A stretch of DNA of 32,837 nucleotides from Ignavibacteria bacterium GWF2_33_9. GTDB taxonomy: Bacteria; Bacteroidota; Ignavibacteria; Kapaibacteriales; UBA2268. The translations under genes were made by a program, and so were the position numbers. Each line of letters opens with the position of its first letter. Position 1 is the first letter of the stretch. The stretch spans positions 49,787 through 82,623 of the forward strand of contig MHAC01000084.1 in NCBI GenBank assembly GCA_001804565.1, written 5' to 3'. Positions 16,323 through 25,447 of the stretch are shown one piece after another. The notes below the pieces were generated by a model. That model worked only from the letters and a program-made list of their open reading frames with translations. It did no database searches and had not been told where the DNA came from.

Positions 16323-17516
16323 ATGATTAAATCTATTAATGATTATTCCTTTTCAGGGAAGAAAGTCCTTGTAAGAGTGGATTTCAACGTACCTATAGAT
16401 GAAAATCTGAAAATAACGGATGATACAAGGATAATATCAAGTCTTCCTACAATTGAAAAAATTTTGAAAGATGGTGGAATCCCTGTACTATGCTCGCATT
16501 TAGGACGTCCAAAAGGCAAAGTAAATTCAAAATATTCTCTGAAACCTGTCGCAGATTATTTAGCAAGCATCTTGAATTTTACTGTTCATTTTGCAGAAGA
16601 CTGCATTGGTGAACCTGCTGAAGATGCAGTTGCAAAAGCGAAATTAGGTGAAATTGTATTATTGGAAAATTTACGATTCCATCCTGAAGAAGAGGGGAAC
16701 GTCAAAGAATTTTCTGAAAGTTTAGCATCCCTCACTGATGTATATGTGAATGATGCTTTCGGTAGTGCTCACCGTGCTCATGCAAGTACTGAAGGTGTTA
16801 CAAAATTCTTTGGTGAAAATAAATTTGCCGGCTTTTTGTTGCTGAAAGAATTAAAATATCTTGGTTCTGCAATGGAAAATCCGCAAAATCCTTTTGTGTC
16901 AATTATTGGTGGGGCGAAAATTTCCGGAAAAATTGATGTAATCAGGAAATTGCTTGAAAAATGCGATTCAATTTTAATTGGCGGCGGGATGACGTTTACT
17001 TTTTTAAAAGCAAAAGGATATAATATTGGCAATTCATTGCTCGAGGAAGACAGAATAAATCTTGCAAAAGAACTTCTCGAGGAAGCAAAAGAACGCAAAG
17101 TGAATTTAATTCTACCGAGCGATATTATAATTGCAAAAGAATTTAATAATAATTCTGAATATAAAATTGTACCGTCTGATAAAATACCTGATGGATGGAT
17201 TGGTATGGACATTGGTATTGCTGCACAAAATGAGTATTTCAATATTATTAACAATGCAAAAACAGTCTTTTGGAATGGACCGATGGGAGTTTTCGAAATG
17301 ACAAACTTTGCAAACGGTACTTTGAGCATAGCTAAAGGAATGAAGGAATCCACCGGAAAAGGTGCTGTAACAATTGTTGGAGGAGGAGATTCCGTTGCTG
17401 CGATTAATCAGTTAGGATTCAGTAAAGATGTTTCTCATGTTTCCACAGGTGGTGGTGCTTCATTGGAATTCATTGAAGGTAAAGTTCTGCCGGGTGTGAA
17501 AGCATTGGAAATATAA
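16323..17516 (+). CDS. pgk: Phosphoglycerate kinase
   Basis: The 397-residue protein is of normal length and carries the family motifs RVDFNVPI near the N-terminus, SHLGRPKG, NDAFGSAHRAHAST, FWNGPMGVFE, and the ATP-binding GGGDSVAAI near the C-terminus. It transfers phosphate from 1,3-bisphosphoglycerate to ADP. A GGAG ribosome binding site overlaps the gapA stop codon region, and the genes are 10 bases apart. An intrinsic terminator follows the stop codon, so gapA-pgk is probably a two-gene operon. Confidence 0.98.
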   Translation: MIKSINDYSFSGKKVLVRVDFNVPIDENLKITDDTRIISSLPTIEKILKDGGIPVLCSHLGRPKGKVNSKYSLKPVADYLASILNFTVHFAEDCIGEPAEDAVAKAKLGEIVLLENLRFHPEEEGNVKEFSESLASLTDVYVNDAFGSAHRAHASTEGVTKFFGENKFAGFLLLKELKYLGSAMENPQNPFVSIIGGAKISGKIDVIRKLLEKCDSILIGGGMTFTFLKAKGYNIGNSLLEEDRINLAKELLEEAKERKVNLILPSDIIIAKEFNNNSEYKIVPSDKIPDGWIGMDIGIAAQNEYFNIINNAKTVFWNGPMGVFEMTNFANGTLSIAKGMKESTGKGAVTIVGGGDSVAAINQLGFSKDVSHVSTGGGASLEFIEGKVLPGVKALEI

Positions 17517-17539
17517 TATTTTATTTTTTCACTAAAAAG

Positions 17540-17572
17540 AAAAGGTTGCCCGATGTGAGCAACCTTTTTTTT
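17540..17572. terminator. Intrinsic terminator between pgk and the T9SS cargo gene
   Basis: AAAGGTTGC pairs with GCAACCTTT around a nine-base loop, followed by a T-run and preceded by an A-rich stretch. It lies between convergent genes and can act in both directions. Confidence 0.9.
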
Positions 17573-17588
17573 GATTTTAAGGAAAATA

Positions 17589-19895
17589 CTATTTTACAAT
17601 AATAAACGGCAGAATCACACTTTCAGTTAGAGTTTTCACCCCAATGAAATATTGTCCTGATGGTAATAATGCATTGTTTAAATCATAATATGATTGTCCT
17701 TCTTCAATATTACCCTGGAAAATTGTCATTACAACTTTTCCCTTAAGGTCGTAAATATTCAATGATGCATTCATAAATTGAGCTTTCGAAGTGATTTCCA
17801 ATTTGAAATCGCCTCCGGAAGGATTTGGAAATGCTTTCATTGAAAGTGTACCCAATTTATTTTGTACCTCACCTTTAACTGAGAATGGATCATGACCTGT
17901 TCCTTTCAAATATATTTTGAAATTATTTCCTCCTTCGTTTGTAGCATTTGTAAACATACCAAGTTCACCATAATAAACATCCATATCTGTATAAGGTTTG
18001 AAGTTTACTGGTATTTTATACATTTCGGAAGGAGCAATCAATACCGGAGTTTGGTCAATGTATCCATCAGGGACAGTGAAAACATCATAATCATCATTGA
18101 GATAAAACTTATTAATTCTCAGCGAATCTGCACCAGTACTTAAGATATTAAATTCCATCTGAACTTCATTATTTAAGGTCACATATCCAAAATCTAAAGT
18201 ATCAAATGCCAAATCTGATGAAATACTTGGTCCGATACCTGAGGATTTGGTTTTACCAACTAATTTAATGAATGCAACGTAGTTCTTCACTGCATTGGAT
18301 GTTATCTTCAAAGTTGCAGAATAAGATTTACCATAATCGATTGGTGAGAATTTAACTGAGAAAGTATATTGAGTTCCGGGTTTCACAACTTGTGGGAAAT
18401 TCATTGTCTGTGGGAATGAAAATGCGTTACCGATATTATCATAAAATTCGATATTATCAACAATCACATTATCTGTCCCAACACTGTTGAAGTAAATATC
18501 TTTTGTTTTACTAGTTGGAATCTCAACAACACCAAAATCGAATGGTTCTGCACTTACTCTGATTTCAGGACCGGTTGGAGCATCCTTACCGCCTCTTCCT
18601 TTAACGTTGATTGCGGTTGAAGGAGCATTAATTGCATCTGATTCAATGAAGAGTTGGTCTTCATAATCTCTTTCTTCGGTAGGTGTAAATCCAATTTTAA
18701 TTGTTCTGAATTCACCTGGTTGCAGAACTCCGGCACCACCGCCTTCAATAACTACGAATGTACCGGGTTCTTCCCATTCATTCCATTCAATTGCACTTAT
18801 TGTCAGAGGTTTTTTACCAAAATTACGAATTCTAACTTCCTGTGTTTTTTGTTGATCTAATAAAGATTCACCAAAATTAACAAGAGTAGCTTCCAAATCA
18901 ATCCATTGTCCATATTTTGGTAGGTCTTTTGTAAACCAATCCATTGCGTACAATTCAGTATTAGTGAAATATTGCAATTCCGTTAATGCTATGTTATCTG
19001 GAGCCAAACTCCAAAGCACTATACGACCATCACCAACATCTGCTCTAACTCCAACCCAGCTTCCCATAGGAACATTTGGATCACCGTCAGTCTTGCCATA
19101 TTTATCCAAATATGCAAAACCGGTTCCTAAAGCATTACTTGCTAATTTGAATTGATCTAAAAGAGTTCTGTATGCAATTGGGTGCATAGGTTCTACATTT
19201 CTGCCGTATGCAATGTTGCCGTAATAATCATATCCTTTAGCAACAGGATCACCATCAATACCTTCGATATGATAAGGCAAGTAACTTTGACCGTCAGTAA
19301 TTGCAATAACACCTGTTTGGGGAGGATCAATTCCGATTTCATTTTGGAGGAAATCGATTACTACAGGATCTTTCCCGCCTGCAAATGTGCCATCTTGATG
19401 GAATGCATAGGAAGCCCAATAACGACCGATAACCATAACTCTCTTACCTGCATTAAGCATTTCTTTGATTTTGTCAATAATCTTGATACCACCTTGTGTA
19501 GCGGCATTCAATGGCCAGCTTCCGATTGGGAAAATTGCAACATCAAAATCCGTGAGAGTATATTGTGAAAGGGTTGCATCACTATACGGAGCACGAACCA
19601 TCAAATTATAATAATTGTAGTCAGGATTTGGCCACTTTTTGTAAATGTCATAATATGCCAATTCGATATAATTCGAAACCTGATTGGAAATTTCAGGATC
19701 CAGATTATCGAACAGTATATACATCTGATTGTCTGCGTTATTTATCTTAGGCAGTGGGTTACTTTTACCCTCGGGGATTATCATTGGATTTGCAGGTAAA
19801 TCCAAACCTGTTAAGTTTTTTGCAACTTCTATTGCACTTGTGTTTAAACTGAATGCAATAAAAAGAGTGATGAAAATAGTTAATGATTTTTTCAT
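17589..19895 (-). CDS. Secreted protein with ASPM-SPD-2-Hydin-like repeats and a T9SS sorting domain
   Basis: This 768-residue protein has a signal peptide (MKKSLTIFITLFIAFSLNTSA). Residues ~45-340 form a region I do not recognise; part of it (FDVAIFPIGSWPL, GKRVMVIGRYW) looks like an alternating beta/alpha fold, perhaps related to class I amidotransferase-like domains. Three beta-rich segments of ~100 residues follow (~345-440, ~450-555, ~560-665), each with the pattern 'FGxVxxxxxxxxxxxxxNxGxxxLxI' seen in ASPM-SPD-2-Hydin / choice-of-anchor D domains. The last ~80 residues (MKAFPNPSGGDFKLEI ... LPSGQYFIGVKT) are a type A T9SS sorting domain, which directs secretion across the outer membrane and surface attachment. 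It stands alone, flanked by convergent genes. A good promoter candidate and an AAAAGGT ribosome binding site precede it. Its function is unknown. Confidence 0.88.
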   Translation of the reverse strand: MKKSLTIFITLFIAFSLNTSAIEVAKNLTGLDLPANPMIIPEGKSNPLPKINNADNQMYILFDNLDPEISNQVSNYIELAYYDIYKKWPNPDYNYYNLMVRAPYSDATLSQYTLTDFDVAIFPIGSWPLNAATQGGIKIIDKIKEMLNAGKRVMVIGRYWASYAFHQDGTFAGGKDPVVIDFLQNEIGIDPPQTGVIAITDGQSYLPYHIEGIDGDPVAKGYDYYGNIAYGRNVEPMHPIAYRTLLDQFKLASNALGTGFAYLDKYGKTDGDPNVPMGSWVGVRADVGDGRIVLWSLAPDNIALTELQYFTNTELYAMDWFTKDLPKYGQWIDLEATLVNFGESLLDQQKTQEVRIRNFGKKPLTISAIEWNEWEEPGTFVVIEGGGAGVLQPGEFRTIKIGFTPTEERDYEDQLFIESDAINAPSTAINVKGRGGKDAPTGPEIRVSAEPFDFGVVEIPTSKTKDIYFNSVGTDNVIVDNIEFYDNIGNAFSFPQTMNFPQVVKPGTQYTFSVKFSPIDYGKSYSATLKITSNAVKNYVAFIKLVGKTKSSGIGPSISSDLAFDTLDFGYVTLNNEVQMEFNILSTGADSLRINKFYLNDDYDVFTVPDGYIDQTPVLIAPSEMYKIPVNFKPYTDMDVYYGELGMFTNATNEGGNNFKIYLKGTGHDPFSVKGEVQNKLGTLSMKAFPNPSGGDFKLEITSKAQFMNASLNIYDLKGKVVMTIFQGNIEEGQSYYDLNNALLPSGQYFIGVKTLTESVILPFIIVK

Positions 19896-19934
19896 TTTTA
19901 TAACCTTTTAATTATCTTTCTATATTATAAACAC

Positions 19935-19967
19935 CAAAATTAAGGAAAAGTTACAAATTTGTCAAAA
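19935..19967 (-). promoter_or_regulatory. Promoter of the T9SS cargo gene (Bacteroidota type)
   Basis: On the minus strand TTTTG is followed after 20 bases by TAATTTTG, fitting the Bacteroidota promoter pattern TTG-N(17-23)-TAnnTTTG. It lies about 40 bases before the start codon. This is the best promoter match in the window. Confidence 0.55.
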
Positions 19968-20020
19968 TTTTTTAAAGATTTTTTAAAAATATTAGCTTTT
20001 TGATTATTTTTGTGAGAATA

Positions 20021-20815
20021 TTAGCCATTTTCTCCTTTCCAAAATTTTGTGAGGTACCTAAAGATGAATCCCGGTAAAATTTTTATTAGATAACTTCCGA
20101 TTGCAGTTGGTAAAGGGAAATAAATTTGTTTTTTCCCTTTTTTGATCCCTGAGTATATTATTTTTGCAGATTTTTCTGCAGAAATTAAAAACGGCATAGT
20201 AAATTTATGATTTGCGGTCATATCTGTAATAACGAAACCCGGCTTTATTAGAGTTACATTGATATTCGATTTTCGTAATTCGATACTTGCAGCTTCTGTG
20301 AAATGACTAATTGCAGTCTTGCTTGCAACATAAGCAGATGAACCCGGAAAACCACGTGCATCCGCAAGTGAACTTACTGTTGCGATGTGTCCTTTTCCTA
20401 TTATCTTGAAATAATCAACAGCAAATTTCATTCCACGAACTATTCCAAAAAAATTAGTTTCGAATATCTGCCGAATAATATTTTCATCAATTTCGGAAAG
20501 ATTAATAGGTTTTGATATTCCAGAATTAAGAATAATTAAATCTAAGTTATGATTCTGATTTCTTATTTTACTGAAAACAAGTTCATAATCCTTATCTGAA
20601 GTTACGTCCAGCACTGTGATTATGCAATCCACACTGTACTTGGATTCAATTTCACTTTTAATTGTTTTTAAATTTTCTATATCTCTTGATGCAAGAAATA
20701 AATCCCATCCATTTTTAGCAAATTCAAATGCTAATGCTTTACCAATTCCCCGAGATGCACCAATAATCAATACTGAATTTGATTTCAATGAATCTGTCGA
20801 TCCGAATTTATTCAT
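20021..20815 (-). CDS. Short-chain dehydrogenase/reductase (SDR), classical type
   Basis: The 264-residue protein has the SDR cofactor loop GASRGIG (19-25), NSG (97-99), Ser148/149 and the catalytic YVASK (Tyr162, Lys166). SR after the first beta strand region (LASRD) hints at NADP preference. A hydrophobic C-terminal segment (~235-255, IGSYLIKILPGFIFRYL) could associate with membrane, as in 3-ketodihydrosphingosine reductase-like SDRs. The substrate cannot be determined; sphinganine or other lipid reductase is one possibility. The start overlaps the end of lptB by eight bases, so it is translated from the same message as degP-like and lptB, suggesting an envelope-lipid role. That link is inference from context. 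Confidence 0.85.
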   Translation of the reverse strand: MNKFGSTDSLKSNSVLIIGASRGIGKALAFEFAKNGWDLFLASRDIENLKTIKSEIESKYSVDCIITVLDVTSDKDYELVFSKIRNQNHNLDLIILNSGISKPINLSEIDENIIRQIFETNFFGIVRGMKFAVDYFKIIGKGHIATVSSLADARGFPGSSAYVASKTAISHFTEAASIELRKSNINVTLIKPGFVITDMTANHKFTMPFLISAEKSAKIIYSGIKKGKKQIYFPLPTAIGSYLIKILPGFIFRYLTKFWKGENG

Positions 20816-21566
20816 TATGATATCTTTCTAAAGTGAATGTTTCACCCAAGTAACGTTTGCGGACTTCTTCATTTGCTGCTATTTCCTCAGCTGTTCCGTC
20901 AATAAAAATATTACCGTCAATTAAAATATAGGCTCTATCAGTAATAGAAAGAGTTTCATGAACATTATGGTCCGTGATTATTACCCCAATATTTTTATTT
21001 TTCAACTGAGTAACCATTCTCATGATTTCTTCAACAGCAATTGGGTCAATTCCGGCAAAAGGTTCATCCAGCAAAACAAATTTCGGGAATGAAGCAAGGG
21101 CACGGGCGATTTCGCAGCGTCTTCTTTCACCACCGGAAAGCATGTAACCTTTACTTTTGCGAATATGACCAATTCCGAAATCTTCAAGCAATTCTTCTAA
21201 AATTTCATTTTGCTGTTTTCTTGAGATCTTTTGTAATTGTAAAATTGCACGGATATTATTTTCAATACTTAGTCCACGGAAAATGGAAGGCTCCTGGGGC
21301 AAATAGCTGATTCCCATTTTTGAGCGCTGGTACATTGCCTTGCCAGTTATATCCTTTCCATTTAGTCTTACTATTCCTTCATTCGGCTTAACCATTCCAA
21401 CAATCATGTAAAAGGAAGTAGTTTTACCGGCACCATTCGGACCGAGCAAACCAACTACTTCACCTTGACTCACATTAATGCTTACATTTTTTACTACTTT
21501 TCTTTTTTTGTAAATTTTAACTAAATTTTCAGCACTTAAAATACTGATATTTTCGGAATTTTGCAA
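20808..21566 (-). CDS. lptB: LPS export ABC transporter ATP-binding protein LptB
   Basis: The 252-residue ATPase has Walker A GPNGAGKTT (42-50), signature LSGGERRR (143-150), and Walker B with the following DEPFAGIDPIAVEEI (168-181), wording typical of LptB. LptB with LptFG extracts lipopolysaccharide from the inner membrane and drives it through the LptCAD bridge. The start codon is TTG: AGAGGT lies just before it, inside the last codons of the DegP-like gene, and no other start fits. The gene ends inside the SDR gene. The other lpt genes are not in the window. A branched-chain amino acid ABC ATPase is the nearest alternative but lacks this motif wording. Confidence 0.95.
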   Translation of the reverse strand: MQNSENISILSAENLVKIYKKRKVVKNVSINVSQGEVVGLLGPNGAGKTTSFYMIVGMVKPNEGIVRLNGKDITGKAMYQRSKMGISYLPQEPSIFRGLSIENNIRAILQLQKISRKQQNEILEELLEDFGIGHIRKSKGYMLSGGERRRCEIARALASFPKFVLLDEPFAGIDPIAVEEIMRMVTQLKNKNIGVIITDHNVHETLSITDRAYILIDGNIFIDGTAEEIAANEEVRKRYLGETFTLERYHNE

Positions 21567-21568
21567 TT

Positions 21569-22717
21569 TTACCTCTTTGAACTTTCCAAAATTACATTTT
21601 TTTTGGAAATTTTACCATTATTTTGAATTTCAAAATTTAATTTAGCACCAACAGCCGCATCCAAAACTTCAATGTAATAATCCTCAAGATTATAAATTTT
21701 CCTGTCATTAATCTTTAAAATCACATCACCTAATTCTATTCCGGCCTTTTCAGCGGGGGAATTTCGGAAAATTCTCGAAACAAAAATACCTTCATTTTTA
21801 TCCAAATTAAAGTAATTTTTGAATTTCGCATTTATTGCTTCGGTATCCATCCCGATATAAGTATCTCTATCAATTGTTTTACCTTTTTTGAGAATATCAA
21901 CAATTTTCTTAACACGGTTTACAGGTATTGCAAAACCAATGCCGATACTTCCGGATCCTTGAGAATTTTGTGAAGTAGAGAAAATCATCGTATTCATACC
22001 AATGACATCTCCATTAGAATTCAAGAGTGGACCACCGGAATTTCCGGAACTAATTGCAGCATCAGTCTGAATCAATCCTTTGTAAACACGGTTATAGGGA
22101 GTATCTTCATTAATCATATTTAAATCTAAATTCGATACAACCCCTACAGTAACTGTTGGTTTTGTGTTAATATCGAATAAACCAAATGGATTACCCATTG
22201 CAATTACCCATTCACCAATAATTAAATCATCCGAATCACTTAATTTTAGATATGGTAAATTGTTGGCTTGGATTTTCAGCAAAGCAACATCGCTAGTCAT
22301 GTCTGAACCAATAATTTCTGCAGGATATTTTTCGCCGTTTGTCAAAGTTACAAGGATTTCCTTTGCGTTCCCTGCGACGTGGTGATTTGTGATAATATAT
22401 CCGTCAGGAGAAACAAGATACCCTGAACCGAGACCATGTACTTTTCTGGTAGTTTTCATATATCTATCACCAAAAAAGAAACTGAAAAAAGGATCAGATG
22501 CATAAGGAGAATACACATTTTGGATTTCAGTTACATTTATGCCTACAACTGCGGGTAATGCTTTTGCGGAAGCACGTGTTATTGCATTTTGTCTGGAATT
22601 GTTAATGTCTGCATTATTTGCATTTTCGTACACATCCTGTGCAATTGAATTAGCAAAAGCGGAAAAAAGGAGAAACATCAAAAAAATGAATGTTTTCGTT
22701 AACTTTGTATTTTTCAT
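21569..22717 (-). CDS. DegP/HtrA-family periplasmic serine protease with one PDZ domain
   Basis: The 382-residue protein has a signal peptide (MKNTKLTKTFIFLMFLLFSAFANSIA), a trypsin-like domain (~45-280) with the catalytic triad His113 (TNHHVAG), Asp143 (TSDVALLK) and Ser227 (SSGNSGGPL), and a single C-terminal PDZ domain (~290-380). DegP has two PDZ domains, so this is closer in layout to DegS or short HtrA proteins. It would degrade or refold misfolded envelope proteins. It leads a tightly packed minus-strand operon: its stop codon lies two bases before the lptB start. It is divergent from priA across a 115-base region. I see no clear promoter motif on its side. Confidence 0.94.
   Translation of the reverse strand: MKNTKLTKTFIFLMFLLFSAFANSIAQDVYENANNADINNSRQNAITRASAKALPAVVGINVTEIQNVYSPYASDPFFSFFFGDRYMKTTRKVHGLGSGYLVSPDGYIITNHHVAGNAKEILVTLTNGEKYPAEIIGSDMTSDVALLKIQANNLPYLKLSDSDDLIIGEWVIAMGNPFGLFDINTKPTVTVGVVSNLDLNMINEDTPYNRVYKGLIQTDAAISSGNSGGPLLNSNGDVIGMNTMIFSTSQNSQGSGSIGIGFAIPVNRVKKIVDILKKGKTIDRDTYIGMDTEAINAKFKNYFNLDKNEGIFVSRIFRNSPAEKAGIELGDVILKINDRKIYNLEDYYIEVLDAAVGAKLNFEIQNNGKISKKNVILESSKR
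21571..21576 (-). promoter_or_regulatory. Ribosome binding site (AGAGGT) deciding the lptB TTG start
   Basis: AGAGGT on the minus strand, four bases before TTG at 21566, lies within the last codons and stop of the upstream protease gene. It supports the non-ATG start and indicates coupling of the two genes. Confidence 0.7.
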
Positions 22718-22796
22718 ATATTTATTAAGTTTTAAATTATTGTAAAAAAATATGTTGAAAAATAAATTATATACTTACTCCATTTGTTTGTAATTT

Positions 22797-22804
22797 TATT
22801 TTTG
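22797..22804 (+). promoter_or_regulatory. Candidate -7 promoter element (TATTTTTG) of priA
   Basis: TATTTTTG fits TAnnTTTG and lies 28 bases before the priA start codon. No well-spaced -33 TTG is visible. Confidence 0.3.
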
Positions 22805-22832
22805 ACGAATTTGTAAAAGTAAAAGTTTTTTA

Positions 22833-25340
22833 ATGTCTCGTCTTGTTAATATAGCATTACCTTTACCGATAAAGGATTTATTCACTTATAAAATTCCTGA
22901 TGATGATTATTATGCAAATATCATCGGTATGCGAGTGTTTGTGCCTTTTGGCAAGCAATATTTAACAGGTGTAGTTGTTGAGTTCGTGACTGATGAAATG
23001 AATTTGGAAGTGAAACCTATCATCGAATTACTGGATGAAAAGCGGCTTTTTTCGGATACGATGCTTAAATTTACCAAATGGATTTCGGAATATTATTTTT
23101 GTAGTTGGGGGGAAGTGCTTAAATCCGCAATGCCCCCAAATTTCAATTTATCATATATTAAGAAAATTCAGATTGAAAGACAACCTACTAATGCTGAACT
23201 CGACGAATTGCACATGAAAGCACCCAAAAGAGCACGTATGCTTAGGTTGTTAATGAATTCGAAAGGCAATATAACAGTTACGCAATTACAAAAGGAATTT
23301 GATATAAAGAATATTTCTCCACAGTTGGAAGCATTAATTCAGAAAGGTTTTATAAGAATTATTGGTGAAATGGAGAAACAAATCGAAGTCAAAGTTTCTG
23401 CAGCAAAGTTGAATAGAGCAATTTTGTCAGATGAAGAAAAGTTAAATGAAATATTCAATAAACTTGAGAAATCTGCTCCAAAGCAATCACAGATATTAAG
23501 TTATCTCATTCTCGAAGCTGAATCCGGAAGAAATGAAATTATTTGCACTGAAATTACGAAGCAATACAAAACAACGCAATCTTCAATTAATGCATTGAAA
23601 GAGAAAGATTTGATTTCGATTGTGAAAGTTCCAAAACCCGATAAAGTTGATTTGAACATAAATTTGGCTGACGATGAATCAAATTTCTTACTTAATGAAG
23701 AGCAGGAAAAAGCATATAATGAAATTGCTGAATATGTTGCCCAAAATATATTTTCCGGTCATTTGCTATATGGAATAACCGGAAGTGGAAAAACCCTGGT
23801 GTATGTGAAATTAATTCAGGATGTTCTCAATTCCGGAAGAAGAGTACTATATTTATTACCTGAAATTTCACTCACACCACAAATTGTAGATAGAATCAAG
23901 AATTTTTTCGGTAATAATGTTGCTGTTCTACACAGTAATATGACTGATAATGAAAGGAATAAGATTTTCACACAAATTCTAAATGATGAATATCAGATAG
24001 TGTTGGGAGTGAGGTCGGCTGTTTTTAGTCAAATTAATAACCTTGGATTAATTATTGTTGATGAAGAACATGATGCAAGTTATAAGCAGAATAATCCTTC
24101 CCCGAGGTATAATGCAAGAGATGCAGCAATTGTGAGGGCAAAGATGGAAAACTGCAGTGTTTTGCTTGGTTCGGCAACTCCTTCCTTGGAAAGTTCGCAA
24201 AATGTAATTAATGGAAATCTGAAATTACACCAACTAACTTCACGTGCTGATAATGCATCACTACCCGAAATTCAGATTGTTGATATGAGGCAGGAGAGAA
24301 AAGAAAAAATCAATATAAAGAGTTTTTCCTCTGTCTTATTGGAAAAAATCATAGATAGACTGAACAAACAGGAAGGTATAATCTTATTCCAAAATAGGAG
24401 GGGATTTGCACCACAACTTTATTGTCCTGATTGCGGAAATGTACCTATGTGTAAAAATTGCGATATTGCACTGACTTATCATAAAAAAGCGGATAAACTT
24501 GTATGCCATTATTGCGGATATGTTATTCCTGCAATAAAGATATGTAATGTATGCGGTTCGAGCGATGTGAATGAAATTGGGGCAGGAACGGAAAAAATCG
24601 AAGAGGAGTTGAAAAGTATTCTTGCAGCAAAAGGATATAATCCATCAATTGCCCGATTTGACAGAGATACTACTTCACGAAAGAATGCATCAAGAAGAAT
24701 AATGTATCAGTTTATAAATGGTGATATTGATATTTTAGTAGGGACTCAAATGCTTTCAAAAGGGATTGATGTCGGTAGAGTTACACTTGTAGGTATAATC
24801 AATGCTGATATGCACCTTTTTTTCCCTGACTTCAGGTCGAATGAACGTACATATCAAATTTTGACTCAGGTATCAGGCCGTGCAGGAAGGAAGGGAAATA
24901 AGAAAGGTGAAGTTGTAATTCAGACATCCAATCCATCGGCTTATGCTATTAAATATGCTGCAGAATCTAATTTCAATAAATTTCTGAAGAATGAGTTGAA
25001 TATTCGTAAAAGTGTGAATTACCCTCCTTTCACAAGATTAACCAAAATTGAATTTCAAAGCAAAGAATTCGAAGAAGTCCAAAAAGCTGCTTTTGATTTT
25101 GCAAATTTACTTCCCAAAAACGTAAAAGGTATGGTGTATATTGGACCGGTAAATCCTTCTATAATTCGTATTAATAATATGTTCCGCCAATTTATATACA
25201 TAAAAAGTAATAAGGAATATGATAAAAGCAACGGAATACTAAATAGAGTTTTACTGAATACTTATAAAACATATACCGAAAAATCAAACAAAATTAATGT
25301 CAAAATTAATATAGATATTGATTCATACCAAAATATGTAA
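22833..25340 (+). CDS. priA: Primosomal protein N' (replication restart helicase PriA)
   Basis: The 835-residue protein is a little longer than E. coli PriA (732). An N-terminal DNA-binding domain (~1-110, IALPLPIKDLFTYKIP) is followed by a winged-helix region, then helicase lobe 1 with Walker A GITGSGKT (about residue 315) and DEEH (about 408). Eight cysteines in four CxxC pairs (CPDC, CKNC, CHYC, CNVC, about 530-575) bind two zinc ions. Lobe 2 has VGTQMLSKGIDVGRV and QVSGRAGRKG. PriA recognises stalled or repaired forks and reloads the replicative helicase. It is transcribed alone, divergent from the DegP-like gene; I see no terminator after it. Sequence motifs are complete, so it should be an active helicase. 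Confidence 0.97.
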   Translation: MSRLVNIALPLPIKDLFTYKIPDDDYYANIIGMRVFVPFGKQYLTGVVVEFVTDEMNLEVKPIIELLDEKRLFSDTMLKFTKWISEYYFCSWGEVLKSAMPPNFNLSYIKKIQIERQPTNAELDELHMKAPKRARMLRLLMNSKGNITVTQLQKEFDIKNISPQLEALIQKGFIRIIGEMEKQIEVKVSAAKLNRAILSDEEKLNEIFNKLEKSAPKQSQILSYLILEAESGRNEIICTEITKQYKTTQSSINALKEKDLISIVKVPKPDKVDLNINLADDESNFLLNEEQEKAYNEIAEYVAQNIFSGHLLYGITGSGKTLVYVKLIQDVLNSGRRVLYLLPEISLTPQIVDRIKNFFGNNVAVLHSNMTDNERNKIFTQILNDEYQIVLGVRSAVFSQINNLGLIIVDEEHDASYKQNNPSPRYNARDAAIVRAKMENCSVLLGSATPSLESSQNVINGNLKLHQLTSRADNASLPEIQIVDMRQERKEKINIKSFSSVLLEKIIDRLNKQEGIILFQNRRGFAPQLYCPDCGNVPMCKNCDIALTYHKKADKLVCHYCGYVIPAIKICNVCGSSDVNEIGAGTEKIEEELKSILAAKGYNPSIARFDRDTTSRKNASRRIMYQFINGDIDILVGTQMLSKGIDVGRVTLVGIINADMHLFFPDFRSNERTYQILTQVSGRAGRKGNKKGEVVIQTSNPSAYAIKYAAESNFNKFLKNELNIRKSVNYPPFTRLTKIEFQSKEFEEVQKAAFDFANLLPKNVKGMVYIGPVNPSIIRINNMFRQFIYIKSNKEYDKSNGILNRVLLNTYKTYTEKSNKINVKINIDIDSYQNM

Positions 25341-25367
25341 ATTCAGATATCTTACTAAATTAATTAC

Positions 25368-25398
25368 TTTAACGTTAAAATTGCGATTGATACGTTAA
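25368..25398 (+). repeat. Repeated ACGTTAA motif upstream of the TPR gene
   Basis: ACGTTAA occurs at 25372 and again at 25392, 20 bases apart (about two helical turns); the first copy lies in the palindrome TTTAACGTTAAA. It could be an operator, or chance in AT-rich DNA. Confidence 0.3.
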
Positions 25399-25447
25399 TA
25401 ATACTGCTTTTTAAACATTTAATTTTTGAACACTAATATTATAAAGT

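Noticed and set aside
16778-17353. 191-residue minus-strand ORF inside pgk
   Set aside because: It is a shadow of the pgk reading frame; the translation has no recognisable domain and low-complexity Ser/Phe/Ile content.
19182-19568. 128-residue plus-strand ORF inside the T9SS cargo gene
   Set aside because: It is antisense to a protein with a signal peptide and sorting domain; no domain or ribosome binding site supports it.
20000-20012. TATTTTTG on the plus strand as a promoter
   Set aside because: No plus-strand gene lies downstream, so it is probably a chance match.
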